From: Saccoglossus kowalevskii
Taxonomy: Eukaryota; Hemichordata; Enteropneusta; Harrimaniidae
Reading direction: 5' to 3'
Assembly: GCF_000003605.2 (NCBI RefSeq)
Contig: NW_003109580.1
Coordinates: forward strand, 1-26,713
Length of the DNA stretch: 26,713 nucleotides
The position numbers and the translations under genes were made by a program. This document shows positions 18,901-26,713 of this stretch, one piece after another. The number at the start of each line of letters is the position of its first letter. Position 1 is the first letter of the stretch. Below the pieces are notes generated by a model. It worked only from the letters and a program-made list of their open reading frames with translations, was not told where the DNA came from and did no database searches.

Positions 18901-21900
18901 AATGAACTGACAACAACAAAAAACTATAACCAGAATTATTTTGTTTTCAAAACCCAGCATAACAGAAAATCAATATAAAAAAAGAGATTATAAACTTTTT
19001 TGTATAAACTTCTGTTGTATAAAATCTGAAAAAAAATACAAACAATATAATTGCAGTATGCTTTTATTGTTAGTTCATTATCTTAAAGTACTACAGACTT
19101 TGCACCCCATCTTGCATGGCATATTCAAGGCATGTTGAATATGTTTGTTTCATGAAATTTGAACATGTACTGCCGTGCGACAACTTTAGCGCTTCATACT
19201 TGGTTCATAGACGATATGTTACATTCCCATTGACGCTGCAGTTCGGCGTCTTCTACACCGTTCTGACGCATATCGCGCTAGGTGTGCTGGGAGAAAACTT
19301 GTAAGAACTGGGCCCAAATTGCGAAAATTGCAATAAGTTTACGCTGCTAGAGTCTGGTTCGGATGGAGTTCTACGCGTGATTTTATTGCGCACAAGGACG
19401 TTCTATTTTCGAACTAGTTGAAACCGGAAATAATGCAACTACTTTGGAACTTCAAACACAAATTTGATTATCGTTATTATGTGTTTCTGTTGTTTTAAAG
19501 ATTGAATTATGTATGACAATAATATTTCACTCTATAAACAATATTTCACTAAAATATGTGATTCAAAGGCAACCCAAATTGTAAAAAGCAATATCAAGTT
19601 CCGCGTATAAATACTGTTGTAAAGAGGCGGCGGAGCGCTATTTTAGCCAAAATCGGCTAGTAAGGCGTCATATGACACAGGTTTGTGCTGGGACAGCGCT
19701 TCCGGTGACGACACAACGGTTACATTCCAATTCAAGATGGTTGCCTGGTAGCCATTTTGTTTAACAAAAATCAACAATTTTGGCTTATATTTCAAATTCG
19801 TGCAGTCCAATTAGATTCAAACTTGGTTTACAGACAATTGTGTTTTAGTACATCAACAAAAGTTGATTTGTGTTACAATCCACTCCGAGATAACCACTGT
19901 GGCTAAAATTATTTTATCCTTAGGCCAGACTTTTATTATCCCTTGTTTCGCGAACCCGCCGAACATGAGCCGAAAATTAGCGTAATTTCTCGTGCCCGCT
20001 GACATCTAAGCGCAAAAAATTGATAAAAAAATATTATTTTTATCTTTATTTTTGTTACCGCCCGCCGCATAACAAATCCAAGTTGTATTTTCATGGAAGT
20101 ATCATGATCAAAGTACCAAAGTCTCGCACAGATGAGAAACAAAGTTTTACATGGAATACAATTGAATTTCATTTCCTCTCTCCGATCAATGATCTCACAT
20201 ACAATTCTTTGAGAATCACACAAATCTAATGGCAAAAAAGAAATAATTTTATTTTTCTTCCGCCCTCCTTAAAAAAATTGCCTTATAAAAACCTGAGAAA
20301 CAAGTAATCAAAAAAATCTGGGCTTAGCCTTAGCCAAAATTCAAGAATCAATGTAGCATTAGCCACAGTGGCTAAACACTATTTTATCATTAGCCTCAAT
20401 GAAAACCCTGGAATCAATGTACCGGTGGCATTAGCCACAGTGGGCGAAAACTATATTGCCATTAGCTACAGCAGAAACTTATTATAGTAAATTTGTAAGA
20501 TATAGCTTTACATAACAGTTGAGCAAGATAGAATTTCATCTCAATTTTTCAACAAAAATAAATTAAAATAAATTAAAAAAATTATGATAATTTTAATGAC
20601 ATTTTTGAAATAACATGAAAAAAATGCTGATAAAGTTTGATTTTGGTAAACACATTGACCAGCAACTTTTCTCATGGCCATAGGACTCGTTTTGTTTTAC
20701 AAACCAAAACCATTTTCCACTTGTAAGGCCATTCCTGATTGTAGCAGCTCGTGAACATGTCACTGAGAATCATAGAACAGTGAGTCATAGTAACTTCCAC
20801 TGATGTCCTAGGGAGTCACAGTAACTTCCACTGATGTCCTAGGGAGTCACAGTAACTTCCACTGATGTCCTAGGGAGTCACAGTAACTTCCACTGATGTC
20901 CTAGGGAGTCACAGTGACTTCCACTGATGTCCTAGGGAGTCACAGTGACTTCCACTGATTTTCTAGGGAGTCGCAGTAACTTCCACTGATGTCCTAGGGA
21001 GTTACAGTAACTTCCACTGATGTCCTAGGGAGTCACAGTAACTTCCACTGATGTCCTAGGGAGTCGCATTAACTTCCACTGATGTCCTAGGGAGTCACAG
21101 TAACTTCAACTGATGTCCTAGGGAGTCACAGTAACTTCCACTGATGTCCTAGGGAGTCACAGTAACTCCACTGATGTCCTAGGGAGTCACAGTAACTTCC
21201 ACTGATGTCCTAGGGAGTCACAGTAACTCCACTGATGTCCTAGTGAGTCACAGTGACTTTCCTAGGCTGCTAGAGTCATCGACTCATGAAATTTGCTTGT
21301 CAAATTATTGTCTTGCCAAAATTGTAAGCGTCAAAATATTTTGTTGTACGTGTATATGAAAATGAAAAATACATATGATAAAATACATCACAATTAATTA
21401 CACATTGGTGTGGTGTATTTAATTTACATCATATTAACTGTGTTTTCTCTCACAATGTAGAAGCCAGCTTGTGGATTCGGTTTCTAGTTTGCCAGCAATT
21501 GCAGCGCCCTGCAGTGTTAAGTCATTGAGTACCGTATCCCATAGTGCACCTGTCAACCCTAGTGGTGCAACACCATACAGATTGCCACGAATAACACCTA
21601 AAGTTAATATGTCAGCTATTTCAAGGCTAACAAAACAAGAAGAACTTTATAAGATAGATGATGATGATGATGGAAGGTAAGAATAAAACAACATACAGTA
21701 TTTGTTCTATTTAAGGTAGCGGGACTATTATTTGCATACTTGTTTTCATCTTCTAATTGTGACCAAATGACTACGAATAGACCCAGGAAAGAATATATTT
21801 TTGGAATCGCCATGCCCATATGTTTGCCATGCCCATATCTGCATTCTACGGTGCGTTACTTAATCAAAAGTGAAAAATTCCTTTTTTTGTAAAAAAAATA

Positions 21901-24900
21901 ATTACGCATTTATGCTGATGATAATAAGTTTTGTTTTCACGTTTCCTAGTTGTTCAATAGTCGGGTTAATTGAATGTGTCTGGTTAGTTTTATTCAAGCA
22001 ATGCGTTTTGAAAAGTAGTGTCCTGAATTTTAATTTCTGTTTTAGTCGCATTGCCCCCAACTCAAACCACAACACATTGGTAAATAATCCATAAATTAGT
22101 TTGTCTGGACACATTCAAGTTCCTCTCATTGTCACCTTAAAACTGTGAAAATTTTGTGTTAATCCAACGACAATAAGTATACGTTATTTTTTGTTAACGA
22201 CCTTGTATTTTGAAAAACATAAACTCCTAGAAAACGTTGATGAAGTCACAGCAAAGATTTTCAAGCTTGTTTATCTGCACAGGCGATTTGTTTTCCCATC
22301 AAGGCCTGTTTTAACATGTGTAGGGGCATCCAAATGTGTAAGGCTATTGGAAACCCAAAAATAAAAGGAATGGGATAGCTATAGTTCGATAAAATCGACA
22401 GATGAAAACACCAAAAGCAATGATTTTTTTTCAGTGGCTGTGTGACCTTGTGTCTGACACATTCATATGCAAATGACTAATCTGTGAAATAAACAGGGGC
22501 GGAGACAAACCACTCAAATGTTTGGAAACACTCATTGTGTGTTAGGTAGCTACTGATAACACATCCTAACATTGCTTTGTCTTGAGTTAATCTTTGAAAC
22601 TTATAGGCACACAAATTAAACCTGTGTTGTTGATTTTGGAAAACACTACTGAAGCTGCCTTGCTTCCCTTCGAAAAATCTACATTTTAACCAACTTACAT
22701 GACATTCTAGGTTACATTGACTTTATCAGATGAAAGTTTATAGTGCATTTCATCAATTAATAAATAAATGTGAAAATCGTAATTTTCAACACAAATAATA
22801 GTCTCGCTACCTTAAAGGGTATGCATGTTACAGTTGTGTTTTCATGAAGAAAATGAGTCACAGTAGATTCAGTTTATGACACATGCAATGGTTTATATTT
22901 GTCTCTAATAGAATAAATATGTAACACTTTATGTCATCATTTTGAAAAATTAATATTATTAGTTTCAGGAAACTATTTTCTAAGGAATGCAAATGTAAGC
23001 ATGCAGCATATTAGTAAAATTGGCCATCAGTTGATACGGCATTTTGCATTACCGTATTTGCCTATATCTCAGCTTTCAGATGATGAATGTTTAAACTCAG
23101 ACTAGTAATACAACAGACTAGCAACGCGGCGTTTTCTTTTGAAGTAATGCGTGCCACGTTTGTTTAGGTTATCAGTTCTTATCGTACCGAGTAAACGTTG
23201 CTGAGCAACAACATTTTCATTATATTTCACAAAATAACGCGAGATCTATTCATATTACAATCAACTATCGCGATGCATCGCGAGACATAAAGACAGGAAG
23301 TGACATAGACGACAGGAGTTGTCAGTGAACTTCGAAAATGGCATTTACGGAAAAATTTGGCGAATCTGAAGACGATAATTACGAGTGGGAAACTATTTTA
23401 GGAGAACATTTTGAAGAAGATAATGACAATTTCTCTGTAGAACTTTGCAACCCCTGATCGATCTCGTGTTTTTCATTTCCTGAAATTAGGAATAAAAATA
23501 AATATACTGGGCTATTTTTATACAAAACTATGACGGAAGTCAAACAAAATCAGTGAAACTCGAAATAGCAACAATAATGACACACAATAGAAAATTGAAA
23601 CAGTCACTGAACAACGCGTAGATCGCGTACTATGAAGTCGAACGCGACAAAAATAACGCACCTCCAGTTTTTACCGTTACTGGATCACGCTGATACGCTG
23701 AGAGATATGACACATGTACATGACACTAGCTATCTCATGTTTCGGCATCCCGGAACACGAAAACAAAATGGGTAACACACAAAGAAGTATGATCGTTCAA
23801 AACGATAAGCTCTCTTCGAAAAAATATTGGAAACCTTCCGCAAAATCCGCAACAGCGAGAAATATCGTTTCAAAGTTGCTCATTATATATTCAAAAACTA
23901 TTTGAGGTAAACACTAAGACATTCAGTTACTTGTAACTCCCCTGATTCTTGGTCGATTCTTAAAATTCTTACACAGCTGCAAAGGTCAAAATGTCCAGAA
24001 CACATCTCCCGTTTTTTTAAAATATATCCGGATCCGTTTTACGAAGAAATACGCAATTTCCGAAGGCGCGCGAAATGTGCAGAATATCCAGTGCTCGGTA
24101 AACTTCGACGGTGTCTATGCCAATGCTACAGAGCGTGGCACGCATAGCATATACAATTAAGCCGATTAACACCTTAAACAATAGGCGTTGCGAGTCTGTT
24201 GTATTACTAGTCTGAGGTTTAAATCACTGATTAGTATTGTTACCTTCATAAACAAAATCTAGTGAAAATGCTACTACCCCAGTAATTTGCTACAAAGCAA
24301 TGCAGTTGTGTTCGTTTTTATTTGAAACTTCTTTAAGAATTTACTTACGTGATTTATAAAATTAAAAAAAAAAAAAATTGTATTTGGTGTACCAGGTTCG
24401 TTAATGTGATTTTTTTGTAATGAAATTTTAGGCTGAAAGGTGGTCTACTTTTAAATTCAGCAAGAGAAAAATGCATAAAATTTTAGATTAGCTTCTGCAA
24501 TAGTTTCTTTCGTCTAGGATGGTCCAACTACCGGCATTGAAAGTCAGCATACTTAGGTAGTTTTTTCAATGAAAATAGAAGTCCAAAAAATATTTGATGA
24601 TCATTTTTTGAAATTTTTAACCCCAAATAAGGGCCAACCAGCCATGAAATCGTCCAGGGCGATTTTTTTGATGGGCCAATTTATGGCAGAGTCCTGTAAG
24701 TCATTCATGTCAAAATAGTTTGAATACATTACACATTTACTCAAAATGCTTATTATCAATGTACTGGTAAATAATTTCCAGGTAAGATGAAGTAATTCTT
24801 TTCACAATATGATTTCATAATTTTCATATTTGACCTTTAACCCTGTGTTTATTTCAGGTCCAGTGCCATTATACATTACATACACAAGAAAAAGATGTTT

Positions 24901-25420
24901 ATTCCCCCACACACAATCTCTCAGTTACAGAGGGCCAATTCATTGATGGTGCCATCATTTCGCAAAGCTCATTTAGCGCCAATGACGCCAGCGCCATCAG
25001 TAGCTAGTGATCGGACTTATAATAGAGTTAATAGGTAAGTAGTTAGTAAACCATTTCAGCCAAGAAGGAAAATACTTGTGTATTATCTTTTTATCTCTAG
25101 TATTGTACTAACACAAGCACTTTTCCCTACCACCCTTGAGTAAACCAGACACAGAACTAATGTATGCTCACATATTAACACATTGCCTGCTGCTATTTTT
25201 CTGGATCGTACATAGTTTTCAACACAATCTATTATCTATTAATATTATTATTACCGATATATATGTGTGTTCTCATTTCAGATTATTACATGTACCCAAA
25301 CTGCGAATTGGAACTGGATCAGTGCATAGTTTTCAACAGAATCTAGATGAGGAAATATTTAGAAGAAAAAAGAAAGTGGCTTGGAAACTTTCACCACACA
25401 CGAATTCAAGTTTTGATAAG
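12890..25420 (+). CDS. unrecognised Ser/Thr/Pro-rich basic protein, four coding exons seen
   Basis: Exons 12890-12933, 21461-21676, 24858-25034 and 25282-25420 join in frame to 192 aa. All three introns are phase 2 and each interrupts an Arg codon (AG|A or AG|G), with donors GTATGT, GTAAGA and GTAAGT and pyrimidine-rich acceptors. The protein is rich in Ser, Thr, Pro and basic residues, mostly predicted disordered, with a five-Asp run (about 81-85), KKK (97-99) and RRKKK (173-177), which could act as nuclear localisation signals. No enzyme domain, signal peptide or membrane segment is visible and I do not recognise the family. The last exon may continue past donor AAG|GTGTGT at 25421, or read through to TAA at 25465, adding 14 residues. 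Further short exons in the 8.5-kb first intron cannot be excluded. A nuclear or cytoskeletal regulatory protein is a guess. Confidence 0.6.
12934..16803 (+). other. first part of the long gene's intron 1
   Basis: Mostly AT-rich, with no supported exon. At about 13270-13460 there is a short CpG-rich patch open in several frames on both strands; its translations were not recognised and lack paired splice sites in the right phase. A phase-compatible acceptor at 14828 (ttaatttcag) leads into only 21 codons before a stop. Confidence 0.4.
16804..16999. mobile_element. 196-bp MITE with long TIRs and TA target site
   Basis: The left end TACTGTAAAA-GGATTAAT-tattCACTGGGTTTTAATTT and the reverse complement of the right end (TACTGTAAAA-TGACTAAT-tttCACTGGGTTTAAATTT) match over about 38 bases. 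An additional inner copy of the CCCAGTGAAT block lies in the middle. TA at both edges fits a Tc1/mariner-like target duplication. No coding capacity. Confidence 0.85.
16992..17159 (-). pseudogene. 55-codon antisense ORF ending inside a MITE terminus, possible exon relic
   Basis: On the minus strand an ATG at 17159 opens a protein-like frame containing KKEMPQLFVDICNTPHGLF and SCFDQVEIIDDILKQ. The TAA stop at 16994-16992 falls within the right inverted repeat of the MITE, so the last codons come from the transposon. An acceptor-like cattcag lies 20-odd bases upstream of the ATG but is followed by an in-frame stop. It may be a host exon cut by the MITE or a chance frame. The product is not recognised. 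Confidence 0.3.
17615..17732. mobile_element. 118-bp MITE with 14-bp perfect TIRs
   Basis: TACTGTATTTGCTC at 17615 and GAGCAAATACAGTA ending at 17732 are perfect inverted repeats, with TA at both edges. The interior has no reading frame. The TACTGTA start resembles the ends of the 16804-16999 element, so both may use a related transposase. Confidence 0.8.
17733..19600 (+). other. middle of the long gene's intron 1, nothing recognised
   Basis: AT-rich sequence with a short (TA)n run at about 17852-17866 and low-complexity patches. The open frames at 18039-18242, 18209-18460, 18589-18783 and 19116-19304 (+) show no domain, no suitable splice phase and biased composition. They are treated as chance. 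Confidence 0.5.
19889..20477. repeat. interspersed-repeat-like block with GCCACAGTGGC motifs
   Basis: A ~66-bp unit starting GAATCAATGTA is repeated in tandem at 20345 and 20411, each containing ATTAGCCACAGTGG and ATTAGC. A related piece, CCACTGTGGCTAAAATTATT, occurs at 19892, so the block probably has boundaries near 19889 and 20477. TTAGCCACAGTGGCTAA at 20359-20375 has perfect 8-bp arms. The interior includes CCGCCCGCC and CCGCCCTCC between T-rich tracts. The open frames here (20020-20229 + and 19936-20235 -) are not convincing genes. Confidence 0.5.
20781..21265. repeat. 31-bp minisatellite, about 15 copies
   Basis: The unit is CAGTAACTTCCACTGATGTC followed by CTAGGGAGTCA. Two of the last copies are 30 bp (one T lost from CTTCC). 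The array ends about 195 bases before exon 2 of the long gene. The first and last boundaries read TGAGTCA, an AP-1 consensus, while interior copies have GGAGTCA. Confidence 0.97.
21461..21676 (+). CDS. long gene, exon 2
   Basis: 216 nt with acceptor ttttctctcacaatgtag and donor AG|GTAAGA, phase 2 on both sides. It encodes 71 whole codons, Ser/Pro/Thr-rich, ending in a five-Asp run from a GAT microsatellite-like stretch. Open in a single frame with a protein-like composition. A TTAA element begins only 35 bases beyond the donor. Confidence 0.72.
21711..22815. mobile_element. 1.1-kb TTAA-flanked non-autonomous DNA transposon
   Basis: TTAA at 21711-21714 is followed by GGTAGCGGGACTATTATTTG. The reverse complement of the right end is GGTAGCGAGACTATTATTTG, next to TTAA at 22812-22815. 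The 20-bp TIRs differ at one base. A TTAA target duplication is typical of piggyBac and Kolobok transposons. The open frames inside (21870-22094 + and 21902-22114 -) are not transposase-like, so it is non-autonomous. It lies in intron 2 of the long gene, 35 bases after the exon. Confidence 0.82.
23091..24222. mobile_element. 1.13-kb TIR element, probably TTAA-flanked, with subterminal repeats
   Basis: CTCAGACTAGTAATACAACA at the left recurs as its reverse complement at the right, and the match extends through AGACT(A/C)GCAACGC to about 31 bases. A second inverted pair, ATGCGTGCCACG, occurs about 50 bases inside the left terminus and about 90 inside the right. The flanks read TTAA|A-CTCAG and CTGAG-GT|TTAA, consistent with a TTAA target, or alternatively a 7-bp GTTTAAA duplication outside the CTCAG ends. 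No transposase is present, but a 39-codon ORF is. Confidence 0.8.
23338..23457 (+). CDS. 39-aa acidic small ORF within the TIR element
   Basis: The ATG at 23338 is in a favourable context (gaaaATGG). The frame is 39 codons, very acidic (ESEDDNYEWE and GEHFEEDNDN stretches), with one Trp and one Cys, and stops at TGA 23455-23457. An ETS-like CAGGAAGTG lies 45 bases upstream, and AATAAAAATAAA follows about 35 bases after the stop, so a compact transcription unit is conceivable. It could also be the first exon of a degenerate transposon or captured host gene. Product not recognised. Confidence 0.35.
   Translation: MAFTEKFGESEDDNYEWETILGEHFEEDNDNFSVELCNP
24223..24857 (+). other. end of the long gene's intron 2, nothing recognised
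   Basis: AT-rich intron sequence with an A-run at about 24361-24377. No inverted repeat, tandem repeat or exon was found before the acceptor at 24857. Confidence 0.5.
24858..25034 (+). CDS. long gene, exon 3
   Basis: 177 nt between acceptor gtttatttcag and donor AG|GTAAGT, phase 2 on both sides. It encodes a KKK cluster, IPPHTISQLQRANSLMVPSF and a Pro/Ala stretch. Too short for a long open frame, it is found through splice sites and matching phase. Confidence 0.72.
25282..25420 (+). CDS. long gene, exon 4 (last exon seen)
   Basis: 139 nt after acceptor tctcatttcag, entering in phase 2. It encodes LLHVPKLRIGTGSVHSF and an acidic-then-basic segment ending RRKKKVAWKL. If donor AAG|GTGTGT is used it ends in phase 0 at 25420; otherwise the frame stops at 25465. 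Downstream, no continuing exon was found before the LINE remnant. Confidence 0.65.
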
Positions 25421-25496
25421 GTGTGTATACCCGGTAGTAATTATGCAAATTATGTCATTGTGTAAATTGATTTGTTTCATTGCATGTACACTTGAC

Positions 25497-25614
25497 CAAC
25501 TGGCGACCATTTTTATCCAAAAAAATCACCAAAAATCGCAAATTTGTCAGTAACATTGAAAATGGTGGGCTTGTGTGAAATTTAACTGACAAAATTTGAA
25601 CATGTCGCCAATTG
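25497..25614. mobile_element. possible ~120-bp foldback element
   Basis: CAACTGGCGAC at 25497-25507 pairs with GTCGCCAATTG at 25604-25614 (one mismatch). Nested inside, AAATTTGTCAGT pairs with ACTGACAAAATTT. The two nested inverted pairs suggest a small MITE or foldback. No target duplication is clear. Confidence 0.45.
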
Positions 25615-25742
25615 AGACTTAGTTTGAAAGTTTGAAAATTATTTCACTAGTAACATAAGGAAATTAAATAAATACTAATATACAGAAATGCATATATTTG
25701 TGTGATAAATAAAATATTGTTTTGTAGGAATGCAACTGGTGA

Positions 25743-25788
25743 GGGACACGGAAATAGTTCGGTATTGAACTAGTCTAGTCCGTGTCCC
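25743..25788. repeat. 46-nt hairpin, GGGACACGGA/TCCGTGTCCC
   Basis: A perfect 10-bp outer stem (GGGACACGGA with TCCGTGTCCC) encloses an inner stem TAGTTC/GAACTA around the loop GGTATT, with an asymmetric bulge on the right side. It is GC-rich against AT-rich surroundings. It could be a solo transposon terminus or a structured RNA/DNA element. Confidence 0.7.
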
Positions 25789-25899
25789 CGCCTAGCATTA
25801 TACACAGAAAGTGTCTACATGACTAAGAAATATAATGAAATATAATTAAATAAGTGAAATAATGTAAAGTAAAATAACAAACTGTTGATGAAATATTTT

Positions 25900-26713
25900 A
25901 TCCATTATTTGATCAATTAGTAAATAACTGAATGAATAGATAAATAAATAACTGGATAATTGAACAAATACATAGATAAATAACTAAGTTGATGAATGAA
26001 TGAATGTTACTCATTTAGTAGGAGGGATTTTAATGTACTTTTAGAACATGTGTCTATGTGTAATATTTTTATTGTGATTGGGAAGTGCATTCCAGTGCTT
26101 TGTAACTGCGTATTTGATATTATGTTTACTTTGAGTTAAATGCACTTGTGGAATGTAAAAATTGTTTTCAAGGGAGAGTCGGGTTGGGTAGTTGTGTGGA
26201 AGGGGATCTACGGTAAGTAGTGATTCACATCATGTGCAAAGCGATTTTTAAGGTCAAAGGTGAACAGGCAAGTATTGAATTTAGAGAGTTTGTGAATGTC
26301 AAGAAATACCAAGTCGTTTAAATAAAGGGGCAGTATGGGCGCGGTAGTTTGAACAAGTTATAAGATGGACAATTTTCTTTTGAAGCAAAAGTAATGGCTG
26401 CAGGAAGGTAGTATAAGTGTTTTCCCAAATTTCAATACAATATGAAAGGTGTGGAAGAATTAAAGAGTTGTACAATAAAATAAGAGTTGATTTAGGTAAA
26501 TAATGTCTGAGCCGAGATATAATTTCCACCTTAGGTGCAATGGATTTTACAACTTTTCGAATGTGAGACTTCCAATTGAAATGCTGATCAATGGATACTC
26601 CAAGGTAAATGGCCGATGGGACACCCTCTATTTGGTTACCGTCAATACCCAAGCTGCCCTCTACGTTCACTATTTTTTGGGATGTTTTATTAATCATGTA
26701 ATTGGTCTTTCAG
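25900..26713 (-). mobile_element. 3' part of a decayed non-LTR (LINE) retrotransposon
   Basis: On the minus strand, the window's right edge enters the C-terminal part of a reverse-transcriptase ORF, which continues with frameshifts to about 26041. It is followed by a 3' tail rich in ATTC and TTTATC simple repeats (about 25900-26010). The 5' part lies beyond the window. The protein pattern fits the CR1/jockey/L2-like group in a broad sense; the clade is not resolved. Confidence 0.8.
26041..26713 (-). pseudogene. broken LINE reverse-transcriptase C-terminus
   Basis: The first frame (26697-26299) carries the usual post-catalytic pattern: IYLGVSIDQHFNWKSHI, a basic helix, LPKSTLILLYNSLILPHLSY, then LQKKIVHLI and LGI. 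An extra T after LGI shifts the frame; HKLSKFNTCLFTF follows in a second frame. A further shift near the tyr-leu-pro codons leads to NYPTRLSLENNFYIPQ and KYAVTKHWNALPN, ending at TAA 26043-26041. These are the familiar C-terminal blocks of LINE ORF2 proteins. The frame also meets a TGA at the right edge (26712-26710). The copy is inactive. Confidence 0.8.

Overview
The window is animal nuclear DNA. It is AT-rich and gene-poor, with long GT-AG introns, tandem repeats, miniature inverted-repeat elements and a decayed LINE. There is no operon structure and no ribosome binding sites. The repeat style (TACTGTAAAA-type MITEs, a GACGGAC-rich element, abundant TACATGTA words) and the gene families suggest a marine invertebrate, such as a mollusc, another lophotrochozoan, a hemichordate or a cephalochordate. 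The sequence alone does not settle which.

Layout. 1-360 is a 44-bp minisatellite cut by the left edge. 2579-3190 (+) is an intact, intronless 203-aa gene for a stand-alone RibD C-terminal/dihydrofolate-reductase-like protein with its own poly(A) signal; it lies between two ~94% identical direct repeats (1813-2146 and 3727-4157). 4560-5360 is a degenerate low-complexity array. 7084-10530 (-) is a five-exon gene, reconstructed from splice sites and reading-frame phase, for a 188-aa secreted protein with one mannose-6-phosphate-receptor-homology (MRH) domain. Its first intron appears to be of the GC-AG type, its second contains a 0.68-kb TIR element with ~157-bp internal repeats, and a 61-bp minisatellite sits just upstream of its start.

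From 12890 to at least 25420 (+) runs a second split gene, with a 44-nt first coding exon, an ~8.5-kb first intron and exons at 21461, 24858 and 25282. All three introns are phase 2 and each interrupts an Arg codon. The product is Ser/Thr/Pro-rich, basic and unrecognised. Its introns hold most of the mobile DNA: two MITEs (16804-16999 and 17615-17732), a 31-bp minisatellite (20781-21265), and two ~1.1-kb elements flanked by TTAA (21711-22815 and 23091-24222), the second containing a 39-codon acidic ORF. An antisense 55-codon ORF (16992-17159) ends inside a MITE terminus. The right end is the 3' part of a frameshifted LINE reverse-transcriptase gene on the minus strand (about 25900-26713).

The two split genes are transcribed divergently from starts 2.36 kb apart. 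Nothing shows that the three genes act in one pathway. The best leads are the bacterial-looking RibD-like gene inside flanking repeats, the soluble MRH protein that keeps all four expected ligand residues, and the TTAA element carrying a small intact ORF.
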